A stretch of 64,000 nucleotides of DNA. Origin: Sphingomonas_R arantia. GTDB lineage: Bacteria; Pseudomonadota; Alphaproteobacteria; Sphingomonadales; Sphingomonadaceae. Shown piece by piece: positions 44,176-53,442 of this stretch. The stretch is taken from NCBI RefSeq assembly GCF_042682045.1, contig NZ_JBHUGS010000002.1, positions 682,001-746,000 of the forward strand. Direction: 5' to 3'. The notes under the pieces were generated by a model. That model did no database searches. It was not told where the DNA came from and saw only the letters and a program-made list of their open reading frames with translations. Within the stretch, counting starts at the first letter, position 1; each line of letters opens with the position of its first letter. Made by a program: the position numbers and the translations under genes.

Positions 44176-45492
44176 TCACCCCCGCACCCGCGCCAAGGCC
44201 TCGTCGGCGCTCAGTTCGACCTTCTCGCCCGATGCCCGTCGCTTCAGCTCGACGACGCCCTTCTCGATCCCCTTCGGCCCGATCACGATCTGCCAGGGCA
44301 CACCGACCAGATCCATCGTCGCGAACTTCGCCCCGCCACGCTCGTCGCGATCGTCGTACAGCGTCTCGATCCCCGCCGCCTGCAGTCGCGCGTACAGGTC
44401 GTCCGCCGCCGCGGTGCAGCCCGCATCGTCCACCCGCATGTTGATCAGCCCAACCGCATAGGGCGCGATCGCATCCGGCCAGATGATCCCGCGATCGTCG
44501 TGGCTCGCCTCGATGATCGCGCCGACCAGCCGGCTGACCCCGATCCCGTAACTGCCCATATGCGGGTTGACCGGCGTCCCGTCCGTGCCCTGCACCGCCA
44601 GCCCCATCGAGGCCGAATATTTTGTGCCGAAGTAGAAGATATGCCCCACCTCGACGCCGCGCGACTGGCGCAGTGCGTCGCCCGCCGCCGCCTCGCGCGC
44701 CTCGTCGCGCTTCTCGTCGGTGGCGGCATAATCCTGCGTGTAGCCGTCGACCACGCCCTGCAACGCCGCCGCATCGTCGAAATCGACCTCCGCCGGTTCG
44801 GCCGAGGCATCCCAGTTCGAATGATAGAACACGTCGCTCTCACCCGTCGGGGCGAGCACGATGAATTCGTGGGACAGGTCCCCGCCGATCGGCCCGGTAT
44901 CGGCCTGCATCGGGATCGCGCGCAGCCCCATCCGCGCGAACGTCCGCAGATAGGCGACGAACATGCGGTTGTAGCTGTGCCGCGCGCCCGCCTCGTCCAT
45001 GTCGAACGAATAGGCGTCCTTCATCAGGAACTCGCGCCCGCGCATCACGCCGAAGCGCGGCCGCACCTCGTCGCGGAACTTCCACTGGATATGGTACAGC
45101 GTGCGCGGCAGGTCGCGGTAACTCCGCGCGGCATCGCGGAACAGCGACGTCACCATCTCCTCGTTGGTCGGCCCGAACAGCATCTCGCGGTCGTGCCGGT
45201 CGGTGATCCGCAGCATCTCCGGTCCGTAGGCGTCGTACCGCCCAGACTGCCGCCACAGCTCGGCGGACTGCATCGTCGGCATCAGCATCTCGACCGCGCC
45301 GGACCGATCCTGCTCCTCGCGCACGATCCGCTCGATATTGCGCAGCACCTTCAGCCCGAGCGGCAGCCAGGCATAGATTCCGGCCGCGGTCTGCCGCACC
45401 AGCCCCGCGCGCAGCATCAGCTTGTGGCTGACGATCTGGGCGTCGGCGGGCGACTCCTTCATTACGGGCAACAGATAACGGGAAAGACGCAT
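44176..45492 (-). CDS. proS: Prolyl-tRNA synthetase, short alphaproteobacterial type
   Basis: Charges tRNA-Pro. The 438-residue class II enzyme goes straight from motif 2 (KFRDEVRPRFGVMRGREF) to motif 3 (GSYGIGVSRLVG) without the editing insertion of E. coli ProS, as in alphaproteobacteria. A C-terminal anticodon domain follows. Start MRLSRYLLP at 45492 matches the family. Its upstream region is shared with the small proline-rich gene in the opposite direction. Confidence 0.96.
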   Translation of the reverse strand: MRLSRYLLPVMKESPADAQIVSHKLMLRAGLVRQTAAGIYAWLPLGLKVLRNIERIVREEQDRSGAVEMLMPTMQSAELWRQSGRYDAYGPEMLRITDRHDREMLFGPTNEEMVTSLFRDAARSYRDLPRTLYHIQWKFRDEVRPRFGVMRGREFLMKDAYSFDMDEAGARHSYNRMFVAYLRTFARMGLRAIPMQADTGPIGGDLSHEFIVLAPTGESDVFYHSNWDASAEPAEVDFDDAAALQGVVDGYTQDYAATDEKRDEAREAAAGDALRQSRGVEVGHIFYFGTKYSASMGLAVQGTDGTPVNPHMGSYGIGVSRLVGAIIEASHDDRGIIWPDAIAPYAVGLINMRVDDAGCTAAADDLYARLQAAGIETLYDDRDERGGAKFATMDLVGVPWQIVIGPKGIEKGVVELKRRASGEKVELSADEALARVRG

Positions 45493-45901
45493 CGAACTTG
45501 GGTATCCGGGCCGTTGACGGGGCGAAACCGCTCTAGAACGCCGCCCCCGCCCCGACAAGCCGGCGATATTGTTGCAACCCAGACACAGGGTGCCACCTTT
45601 CGCACACCAGGGGCGATACGGCGGATGACAGACCGTTCATCGCGGCGTAATCCGGTTGCACGAACACAGGCAACGCCATGGTTCGGGGAGGCCTTCGGAG
45701 CCCATGCGATCGTCAGGGGGCGGTCACATGAGAGCCCAGGCTAAAAAATGGGGGCTGACGAGCGATCGTCACGCAGGCGTCCGGGTCGGAAACGGCTCGG
45801 ACGTTTGCTTTTACAGGCTTACCTGCTTTTCTAAACCCGCCGATGCGTCCCGATGCTGCCTCCTGCGTTAACCCTTCTCAACACGAGAAGAGGAACGCCC
45901 C
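45493..45901. other. Noncoding region between proS and the small proline-rich gene
   Basis: A 409-bp gap between divergent genes. Base composition drops at 45740-45840 (aaaaaatg, gcttttacag runs), where the promoter of the plus-strand gene is likely. Just before the 55-codon gene, cttctcaacacgagaag (45874-45890) can form a 6-bp stem next to and partly over the Shine-Dalgarno sequence. I see no gene or known RNA. Confidence 0.5.
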
Positions 45902-46069
45902 ATGGCCAGCCAGCCCCCCGTCCCCGAAGTCCCCGGCACGATGCCCGTCGATGTCCCGGTCCCGACCCCGGTCGACCCGACGCCGCCCACGCCGAGCGAC
46001 CCGGTCGTCCCGAACCCGTCCGACGTCCCCGTCACCGGCGGCATCGACGCGACCGTCACGCAGGCCTGA
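45902..46069 (+). CDS. Small proline-rich protein, 55 residues
   Basis: A 55-residue acidic protein, nearly one third proline, with repeated Val/Pro/Asp/Thr (PVDVPVPTPVDPTPPTPSDP). No signal peptide, membrane segment or known domain. An AGAGGA lies about 8 bases before the ATG and a long hairpin follows the stop, so I read it as a real gene. Function unknown. Confidence 0.65.
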   Translation: MASQPPVPEVPGTMPVDVPVPTPVDPTPPTPSDPVVPNPSDVPVTGGIDATVTQA

Positions 46070-46083
46070 GCCTCAAAGCTGAA

Positions 46084-46123
46084 TGAATGTGGGCGCGCCT
46101 CGAACGGGACGCGCCCACATTCA
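46084..46123 (+). terminator. 14-bp hairpin after the small proline-rich gene
   Basis: A perfect 14-bp stem (tgaatgtgggcgcg 46084-46097 with 46110-46123) and 12-nt loop, 15 bases after the stop. The downstream sequence has no T-run, so it is a likely but not classical terminator or an RNA 3'-end stabiliser. Confidence 0.7.
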
Positions 46124-46239
46124 CGTCCAGCTACGTTCAAGGCAGATGCCGACCGCAATGGTATCCCCGCAGACGCGGGGATCGAGCTTGAACCAAGCGC
46201 AATTTCGCCGTCCAGCCAGTCCTTTACCAGACCTCGAAA

Positions 46240-46306
46240 GTTCCCCGGCGCAGGCGGGGGCCTAGACGCCACCGCTTCACCTAGGCCCCGGCCTCCGCCG
46301 GGGAAC
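46240..46306. repeat. Intergenic inverted repeat, family C copy 2
   Basis: gttccccggcgcaggcgggg to the mirrored ccgccggggaac, 67 bp, near-perfect dyad. Same design as the copy at 15298. It lies between the small proline-rich gene and pyrG, whose transcripts converge. Confidence 0.87.
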
Positions 46307-46350
46307 TTACGCTTTCAAAGGCAGCGCGGAATGCGCCCCGACCTAAAGCC

Positions 46351-47985
46351 TCAAACCAACCGGCTCTGCGCCACCGCCGCCGCAATAAAGCTCTGAAACA
46401 ACGGATGCGGCGCGAACGGCTTGGACTTCAGCTCCGGATGGAACTGCACCCCCACGAACCAAGGATGATCCGGCCGCTCGACGATCTCGGGCAGCTCGCC
46501 GTCCGGCGACATGCCCGAGAACACCAGCCCGCCCTTCTCCAGCGCCTCGCGGTAATGCACGTTCACCTCGTAGCGGTGGCGGTGCCGCTCCGTGATCGCA
46601 TCACTGCCGTAGATCCCGGCCACCCGGCTCCCGTCGGCCAGCTTCGCGTCATAGGCGCCCAGCCGCATCGTCCCGCCCAGGTCGCCACCGGCGGCGCGCG
46701 TCTGCAGCCCCGCCTCGGTCATCCATTCGGTGATGAGCCCGACCACCGGCTCCGCCGTCGCGCCGAACTCGGTCGTCGACGCATCGGCCAGCCCGGCCGT
46801 GTTCCGCGCGCCTTCGACGCAGGCCATCTGCATCCCCAGGCAGATCCCGAAATACGGCACCTTGCGTTCGCGCGCGAACCGGACCGAGGCGATCTTGCCT
46901 TCTGACCCGCGCTCGCCGAACCCGCCCGGCACAAGGATCGCGTGCAGCGGCTCCAGCTGCGCCGCAAGCCCGTCAGCATCCTGCTCGAACAGCTCCGCAT
47001 CCAGCCAGCGAATATGCACCTTCACCCGGTTGGCGATCCCGCCATGGACCAGCGCTTCGTGCAACGACTTGTACGCATCCTGCAGCCCGACATATTTGCC
47101 GACCACGCCGATCGTCACCTCGCCCTCGGGCAGGCTCAGCCGCTCCTCGATCTCGGTCCAGCGCGACAGGTCGAGCGTCGCCGACGTGTCGAGCCCGAAC
47201 GAGTCGAGCACCGCGCGGTCGAGCCCCTCGACATGATATTGCACTGGAACACCGTAGATCGTCTTGGCGTCCAGCGCCGGGATCACCGCTTCCTTCTTCA
47301 CGTTGCAGAACAGCGCGATCTTCGCGCGGTCGCTGTCGGGCAGCGGACGGTCGCACCGGCACACCAGCACGTCGGGCTGGATGCCCAGCGCGGTCAGGTC
47401 GCGCACGCTATGCTGCGTCGGCTTGGTCTTCAGCTCACCCGCGGCGGCGATGTACGGCACCAAAGTCAGGTGGACGAATGACGTCCGGTCGCGGCCCAGG
47501 TCGTTCCGCAGCTGGCGGATCGCCTCCATGAACGGCAACGATTCGATGTCGCCCACCGTCCCGCCGATCTCGCACAGCACGAAATCCAGGTCGTCGGTAT
47601 CGGCCCGCGCGAATTCCTTAATCGCGTCGGTCACGTGCGGGATCACCTGCACCGTGGCGCCCAGATAGTCGCCGCGCCGTTCCTTGGCGATGATCGTCTG
47701 GTAGATCCGGCCCGACGTCACGTTATCCGACTGCCGGCTCGGCACGCCGGTGAACCGCTCGTAATGGCCGAGGTCCAGGTCGGTCTCCGCCCCGTCGTCG
47801 GTCACATAGACCTCGCCGTGCTGATAGGGCGACATCGTCCCCGGATCGACGTTCAGGTACGGATCGAACTTGCGGATCCGCACCGTGTAGCCGCGCGCCT
47901 GCAACAGCGCCGCGAGGCTTGCGGCCATGAGGCCTTTTCCGAGCGACGAAACCACGCCACCGGTGATAAAAATAAACCGTGTCAT
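46351..47985 (-). CDS. pyrG: CTP synthase
   Basis: Makes CTP from UTP using glutamine. The 544-residue enzyme has the N-terminal ATP-binding synthetase domain starting FIFITGGVVSSLGKG and a C-terminal class I glutamine amidotransferase with the nucleophile Cys in GICLGMQM and the catalytic His in FHPEL. Length is typical. Downstream of secG and tpiA. Confidence 0.97.
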   Translation of the reverse strand: MTRFIFITGGVVSSLGKGLMAASLAALLQARGYTVRIRKFDPYLNVDPGTMSPYQHGEVYVTDDGAETDLDLGHYERFTGVPSRQSDNVTSGRIYQTIIAKERRGDYLGATVQVIPHVTDAIKEFARADTDDLDFVLCEIGGTVGDIESLPFMEAIRQLRNDLGRDRTSFVHLTLVPYIAAAGELKTKPTQHSVRDLTALGIQPDVLVCRCDRPLPDSDRAKIALFCNVKKEAVIPALDAKTIYGVPVQYHVEGLDRAVLDSFGLDTSATLDLSRWTEIEERLSLPEGEVTIGVVGKYVGLQDAYKSLHEALVHGGIANRVKVHIRWLDAELFEQDADGLAAQLEPLHAILVPGGFGERGSEGKIASVRFARERKVPYFGICLGMQMACVEGARNTAGLADASTTEFGATAEPVVGLITEWMTEAGLQTRAAGGDLGGTMRLGAYDAKLADGSRVAGIYGSDAITERHRHRYEVNVHYREALEKGGLVFSGMSPDGELPEIVERPDHPWFVGVQFHPELKSKPFAPHPLFQSFIAAAVAQSRLV

Positions 47986-48146
47986 GGGAGTATCGCGTTA
48001 GCGACCCGACGTGGGGGACGGCAAGGCCCCGACTCCATCACGACCGACATTAGCTGTGGATGGAACGGCGATCGTCACCGCGATACGCCGCGAGATCCTC
48101 CAAACGCGGCGGACCATCGGAAGCCCACCGCGATGGGAAAACGTCC

Positions 48147-48773
48147 TTACTGACCCGAAGAGTTGCTCGGCGTCGTCGGGGCCGGTGCGGTGATGATCGG
48201 CAGCGTCGGCGTCGTGCTCGACTGCGCGGTCGGCGTGGTGGCCCGGGCTGCAGGCGTCCGCTCTGCCGCCGGACGCTCGCGCCGCGTGGCACGTTCGGCC
48301 GCCCGCGTTGCCGGACGCGGCGTCGCGGCTGCGGTCGGGTCGGTCCGCACCGTCGCCGGCGGGTTCGTGATCGGCGTATCGGTGATCGCCGCCGCACCGT
48401 TGCTCAACGCGCTCGGTGCCACCGCACCCGCCGCCGCAGCTGCCGCAACCGGATCGGCCCCGGGCGCCGGCGTCTCGCCCGCCATCGGTACGCCACCTGC
48501 GACCGGTGCCGGGCGCCGCGCCAGCGACGCATCGATCGTGCTCGGCGCGCGCGACATCGTCGCCATCACCGCCAGCAGGATGCTCATCAGCACGAATGCG
48601 CTCGCCAGCACGGTCGTCGCGCGGGTCAGGAAATCGGCCGCCCCGCGCGCGCTCATCAGGCCCGACGGGCTGCCGCCCATGCCCAGCCCGCCGCCTTCCG
48701 ACCGCTGCATCAGGATGACGGTGACTAGCCCTGCGGCGATGATGGCGTGGACGATGAGAAGGAAGGTGAACAT
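48147..48773 (-). CDS. secG: Preprotein translocase subunit SecG with long C-terminal tail
   Basis: The small SecYEG subunit. Residues 1-75 are SecG: first TM segment (LLIVHAIIAAGLVTVILMQ), SEGGGLGMGG loop, second TM segment (VLASAFVLMSILLAVMA). The remaining 130 residues are Ala/Pro/Thr/Arg-rich with no domain. The E. coli protein is 110 residues; alphaproteobacterial SecG is often longer, but this tail is long even so. Lies between tpiA and pyrG. Confidence 0.9.
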   Translation of the reverse strand: MFTFLLIVHAIIAAGLVTVILMQRSEGGGLGMGGSPSGLMSARGAADFLTRATTVLASAFVLMSILLAVMATMSRAPSTIDASLARRPAPVAGGVPMAGETPAPGADPVAAAAAAGAVAPSALSNGAAAITDTPITNPPATVRTDPTAAATPRPATRAAERATRRERPAAERTPAARATTPTAQSSTTPTLPIITAPAPTTPSNSSGQ

Positions 48774-48847
48774 TGAGGCCGCAATCTGTCTGGGGATGCG
48801 CCGCCGGCGCGTGCTGTCACGGCGCTTAGCGAATCAACGCGCGCGCA

Positions 48848-49597
48848 TCAACCGAGCGCTGCGGCCGCCCGGATGATCGGCACGAACGCGTCCGCGGTCA
48901 GGCTCGCCCCGCCGACCAGCCCGCCGTCGACGTCCGCCACCGCCAGCAACGCCGCGGCATTCCCCGCATTCATCGAACCGCCGTACAGGATCCGCACCGC
49001 CGCCGCCGTCTCCGCGCCCAGCTTGGCCGACAACCGCGTCCGGATCATCGCGTGCATCTCGGTCACGTCGGCGATCGACGGCACCCGCCCGGTCCCGATC
49101 GCCCATAGTGGTTCGTACGCGACGACCAGCCGGTCCGCGGTCGCATCGTCCGGCACCGAACCGGCAACCTGCGCCGCCACGACCGGCATCGCATCACCCG
49201 CATCGCGCTGCGCCTCGGTCTCGCCGACGCACACGATCGCGGTCATCCCTGCCGCCATGACCGCGATCGCCTTGGCGCGCACTTCGGCATCGGTCTCGTG
49301 CTGCCCGGTCCGGCGCTCGCTATGCCCGACGATCGACAGCGTCGCGCCCGCTTCGATCAGCATCGCCGCCGACAGGCAGCCCGTATACGGCCCGGCCGCC
49401 GCCGCATGGCAATCCTGCGCACCGATGATCACGTCGCTGCGCGCGTCACGCGCCGCCGCGATCAATGTCGCGGGCGGACACACCACCACGTCCACCCCAG
49501 GATGCTCCGCCGCCGCGGCCGCCATCCCGGCCAGTTCGGCCAATGCCGCCCGACTGCCGTTCATCTTCCAATTGCCCGCGATCAACGTCCGTCGCAT
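48848..49597 (-). CDS. tpiA: Triosephosphate isomerase
   Basis: Interconverts DHAP and glyceraldehyde-3-phosphate. The 249 residues contain the Lys in AGNWKMNG, the electrophilic His in IVGHSERR and the catalytic Glu in AYEPLWAIGTG. It heads the order tpiA-secG-pyrG and is divergent from ppiD, an arrangement common in this group. Confidence 0.97.
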   Translation of the reverse strand: MRRTLIAGNWKMNGSRAALAELAGMAAAAAEHPGVDVVVCPPATLIAAARDARSDVIIGAQDCHAAAAGPYTGCLSAAMLIEAGATLSIVGHSERRTGQHETDAEVRAKAIAVMAAGMTAIVCVGETEAQRDAGDAMPVVAAQVAGSVPDDATADRLVVAYEPLWAIGTGRVPSIADVTEMHAMIRTRLSAKLGAETAAAVRILYGGSMNAGNAAALLAVADVDGGLVGGASLTADAFVPIIRAAAALG

Positions 49598-49758
49598 CTA
49601 GCCTCCCAGCGCATGCTCGTGATGCCGTCGTCTTGGTCGGTTCCGCCCGCAATGACAATCCGCCGGGCACGGCCCACCCCCCGCCCCGCGCGCCTTGCCG
49701 CGCACCGCCCGCGCCGGTAGAGCGACCATCTTGTTTCAGCTGTTCGACGGGCTTGCCG

Positions 49759-51699
49759 ATGCTTTCCTTCTTCCGCCGCGCGATCAAATCCTGGCTGGCG
49801 GTCGCCATCCTCGCGCTCGTTGCGATCGCGGTCGTCGTCTCGGGCGTCGGCATGGACAGCCTAGGCGGCGGCGCCGGCCCACAGGGTGAGACGCTCGCAT
49901 CGATGGACGGCGGGTCGATCGGCTCGGTCGAGGCCGACCGCCGCGTTCGCGAGGCCTATACCCAAGCGTTGCAGCAGCAGCCCGGCCTGACGATGGCCGC
50001 GTTCGTCGCCGGCGGCGGGGTCGAGGGAACCCTGCAGCGGGTCATCTCCGCAAAGGCCGTCGAACTGTGGGGCCGCGACCACGGCTTCACCGCGTCGAAG
50101 CGGCTCGTCGACGGCGAAATCGCCAGCATCCCGGCGTTCCAGGGCCCGACCGGCAAGTTCGACGAAGCCACGTTCCGCAGCCTGCTCGCCCGCGAACGCA
50201 TTTCCGAAACCCAGCTCCGCGCCGACATCGCCGGCGACGCGATCCGCCGCCAGATCCTCGGCCCCGTCGCCGGCGGCGCCCGCGCCACCGACGCGCTCGT
50301 GACGCCTTATGCCGCCATGCTGCTCGACCGCCGCGACGGCACGATCGGCTTCGTGCCGGCCGCCGCCATGCCGCAGGGCCCGGCCCCGACGCCAGCGCAG
50401 ATCGACGCCTTCTACCGCAAGAACATCGCCGCCTTCACGCTGCCCGAACGGCGCGTCCTGCGCTACGCCGCGATCGACGCCAGCCAGCTCGGCGCCGTCC
50501 CCGCCCCGACTGAGGCCGAGATCGCCGCCGCCTACAAGGCGAATGCCGCGCAATATGCCGCTAGCGAGAAGCGGACCCTGTCGCAGGTTCTGCTGCCGAC
50601 CGAGGCCGCCGCCCGTGCGCTCGTCACCCGCATCCGCTCCGGCACGCCGTTCGCCGCCGCGGCCCAATCCGCCGGCTTCGGCCCGCGCGACACGGCGCTC
50701 GGCGCCAAGTCCCAGTCCGAACTGGCCGGGCTCTCCTCGCCCGCCGTCGCCGCCGCCGCCTTCGCAGCCGCACAGGGTGCGACGACCGACCCGATCAAGT
50801 CGCCGCTCGGCTGGCACATCGTCCGCGTCGACGCGATCACCCGCACGGCGCAGACGCCGCTCGCCGCCGTCCGCGGTGCGCTGGTCGCCGACCTGACGAA
50901 GCGCGCGACCGATGCCGCGCTGGCAGATCGCGTCGCCAAGATCGGCGATGCGATCGACGACGGCTCCACCTTCGAACAGGCCGCGACCGCCAACAGGCTG
51001 CAGGTCGTGACCACCCCGCCGCTGCTCCCTACCGGCGCCGCCCCGACGAACCCGGCGTTCAAGCCCGACGCCACGCTGCAGCCGCTGCTGAAGGCCGCGT
51101 TCCAGGCCGGCGAAGACGACGACCCCAGCGTCGAAACCGTCGGCCCCAGCAGCTACGCGCTGCTCGACGTGGTCGATGTCGTGCCCGCCGCGCCGATCCC
51201 GCTGGCGCAGGTCCGCGCCACCGTCGTCGCCGCGCTGACCGCCGAACGCGCCTCGGCCCAGGCACAGCAGGTCGCGAACACGATCGCGGCCAAGGCCAAT
51301 CGCGGCATGTCGCTCGCCGCCGCCTTCGCCGGTGCCGGCGTGAAGCTGCCCGCGCCGCAGACCGGCGGCGGTCGCCAGATCGATCTCGCCCAGGCGCGTC
51401 AGGCGGTCCCGGCCCCGGTCCAGCTGCTCTTCACCATGGCACCCGGCAAGGTCCGCACGATCCCCGACCAGAGCGGTGCCGGCTGGTACGTCGTCCAGTT
51501 GAACAGCGTGAAGAAGGGCGACATCCGCACCCAGCCGCAGCTCGTCGCCGCAACCCGCGACGAATTCGGCCGCGCGCTCGGCAACGAATATGCCGATCAG
51601 TTGATCGCCGCGATCATGAAGGACATCAACGTGAAGCGCGACGCCGCCGCGATCGCCCGATTCAAGACCAGCCTGCTGCAAAGCTCCGTCATCCCGTGA
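49759..51699 (+). CDS. ppiD: Peptidylprolyl isomerase PpiD-like, membrane-anchored
   Basis: A periplasmic folding factor of 646 residues tied to the inner membrane by one TM segment (AVAILALVAIAVVVSGVG, about 14-31). A SurA_N-like domain is followed by a parvulin-like domain (about 265-360, ending SPLGWHIVRVD) and a second, more degenerate one. Start ATG 49759, with its TM segment straight after. Its stop overlaps the trpE start (TGATG). Confidence 0.9.
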   Translation: MLSFFRRAIKSWLAVAILALVAIAVVVSGVGMDSLGGGAGPQGETLASMDGGSIGSVEADRRVREAYTQALQQQPGLTMAAFVAGGGVEGTLQRVISAKAVELWGRDHGFTASKRLVDGEIASIPAFQGPTGKFDEATFRSLLARERISETQLRADIAGDAIRRQILGPVAGGARATDALVTPYAAMLLDRRDGTIGFVPAAAMPQGPAPTPAQIDAFYRKNIAAFTLPERRVLRYAAIDASQLGAVPAPTEAEIAAAYKANAAQYAASEKRTLSQVLLPTEAAARALVTRIRSGTPFAAAAQSAGFGPRDTALGAKSQSELAGLSSPAVAAAAFAAAQGATTDPIKSPLGWHIVRVDAITRTAQTPLAAVRGALVADLTKRATDAALADRVAKIGDAIDDGSTFEQAATANRLQVVTTPPLLPTGAAPTNPAFKPDATLQPLLKAAFQAGEDDDPSVETVGPSSYALLDVVDVVPAAPIPLAQVRATVVAALTAERASAQAQQVANTIAAKANRGMSLAAAFAGAGVKLPAPQTGGGRQIDLAQARQAVPAPVQLLFTMAPGKVRTIPDQSGAGWYVVQLNSVKKGDIRTQPQLVAATRDEFGRALGNEYADQLIAAIMKDINVKRDAAAIARFKTSLLQSSVIP

Positions 51700-53216
51700 T
51701 GACGGACGTGAAGGACGCCGACGCGACCGCCCATGCGGCGCTCAACGCCGGCCGCCCCGCCCTGGTCGCACGGCGCCGGATCGCCGATTGCGACACGCCG
51801 GTCGCCGCCGCGCTCAAGCTCATGGAGCCCGGCCGCGGCGACTTCCTGCTCGAATCGGTCGAGGGCGGATCGCAGCGCGGCCGCTATTCGATGGTCGGCC
51901 TCGCCCCCGACCTCGTCTTCCGCGCGCGCGGCGACACGGCGGAGATCAACCGCCACTGGGCGACCGACCGCGAGGCCTTCATGCCCTCGAAGGACGGCGC
52001 GCTGCTCGCGATGCGCAACCTCGTCGCCGAATGCCGGATGGACGTGCCGGCCGACATGCCGCCCGCCCTCGCCTGCCTCGTCGGCTATTTCGCCTACGAG
52101 ACGATCCGCCTCGTCGAGCGGCTCCCCCGCCCCGCCGACACCGCGATCGACGTGCCCGACATGCTGTTCGTCCGGCCGACGCTGGTGCTGGTGTTCGATC
52201 GGCTGACCGACCAACTGCACATCGTCGCCCCGCTCTGGCCCGATCCGGCGCGCGATCCAGCCGACCAGATCGCCGCCGCGGTCGAGCAGATCGACGCGAC
52301 TTTCGCTCGCCTCGCGGCACCGATCCCCGCGCGGACCGCGATCCCCGGCGACGCGGCCGAACCGGTCGTCACTCCGGTCATGCCCGCCGGCCGCTACGGC
52401 GGGATGGTCGCGCGTGCGAAGGACTATATCGCGGCGGGCGACATCTTCCAGGTCGTGCTGGCGCAGCGCTTCACGATGGACTTCCCGCTCCCGCCGCTCG
52501 ATCTCTACCGTGCACTCCGCCGGATCAACCCGTCGCCCTTCCTCTATTATCTCGACCTGCCCGGCTTCGCGATCATCGGCTCATCCCCCGAAATCCTGGT
52601 CCGGGCGCGCGATGGCGAGGTGACGATCCGCCCCATCGCCGGCACCCGCCCGCGGGGCAAAACCGCGGCCGAGGACGCCGCCAACCGCGCCGAACTGCTC
52701 GCCGATCCGAAGGAACGCGCCGAACATCTCATGCTGCTCGATCTTGGCCGCAACGATGTCGGCCGTGTAGCGCAGGCCGGCACCGTCACGGTAACGGACA
52801 GCTACGGCGTGGAATTCTACAGCCACGTCATGCACATCGTGTCGAACGTGGTCGGCAAGATCGCCCCCGGCGTCGGGCCGCTCGATGCGCTGTTCGCCGG
52901 CTTCCCGGCCGGCACCGTCTCCGGCGCGCCCAAGGTCCGCGCCTGCCAGGTGATCGCCGAGCTCGAACCCGAAAGCCGCGGACCCTATGGCGGCGGCGTC
53001 GGCTATTTCTCGCCCGACGGCGGGATGGACAGCTGCATCGTGCTGCGCACCGCGGTGCTGAAGGACGGCGTCATGCACGTCCAGGCCGGCGCCGGCATCG
53101 TCGCCGACAGCGATCCCGCCGCCGAACAGCGCGAATGCGAGGCAAAATCCGGCGCCCTCTTCGCCGCCGCCCGCGAAGCGATCGGGCTCGCCAGCACCAG
53201 CGACTACGGCCAGTAA
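51699..53216 (+). CDS. trpE: Anthranilate synthase component I
   Basis: Converts chorismate to anthranilate, the first step of tryptophan synthesis. The 505-residue protein has the regulatory tryptophan-site LLES near the N-terminus, GSSPEILVR, RPIAGTRPRG, DLGRNDVGRV, FPAGTVSGAPKVRA and the C-terminal QAGAGIVADSDP. ATG 51699 overlaps the ppiD stop. trpG/D/C are not in the window. Confidence 0.96.
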   Translation: MTDVKDADATAHAALNAGRPALVARRRIADCDTPVAAALKLMEPGRGDFLLESVEGGSQRGRYSMVGLAPDLVFRARGDTAEINRHWATDREAFMPSKDGALLAMRNLVAECRMDVPADMPPALACLVGYFAYETIRLVERLPRPADTAIDVPDMLFVRPTLVLVFDRLTDQLHIVAPLWPDPARDPADQIAAAVEQIDATFARLAAPIPARTAIPGDAAEPVVTPVMPAGRYGGMVARAKDYIAAGDIFQVVLAQRFTMDFPLPPLDLYRALRRINPSPFLYYLDLPGFAIIGSSPEILVRARDGEVTIRPIAGTRPRGKTAAEDAANRAELLADPKERAEHLMLLDLGRNDVGRVAQAGTVTVTDSYGVEFYSHVMHIVSNVVGKIAPGVGPLDALFAGFPAGTVSGAPKVRACQVIAELEPESRGPYGGGVGYFSPDGGMDSCIVLRTAVLKDGVMHVQAGAGIVADSDPAAEQRECEAKSGALFAAAREAIGLASTSDYGQ

Positions 53217-53442
53217 AACACCTCCCTCCCCCCACCGGGGGGGGGGGGCCGGGGTGGGGGGCTGCCCTGGACGCAACGCGACTGGCCATCGCTGCCGCCA
53301 TCGCCAAGCCCTCAAACCTTCCACCCAGTGACGCCCCCCACCCAACCCTCCCCCCGATGGGGGGAGGGCTTTGTCGTTTCCGCGTCACCTTCCCCCCCGC
53401 CATGCGTTCCGCCCCCGACACCCACATCGAAAGATTGAACCC
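53217..53442. repeat. G/C-rich intergenic region with a run of 12 G
   Basis: After trpE the sequence cctccctccccccaccgggg opens a GC-hairpin with a G12 tract at 53237-53248; a similar ccctccccccgatgggggga hairpin lies at 53347-53368. These resemble family D and probably end trpE transcription. No gene is visible. Confidence 0.6.

Noticed and set aside
53237..53248. Run of 12 G as a phase-variable switch
   Set aside because: It lies between genes after trpE, not in a start region or reading frame; it may also be a sequencing artefact.
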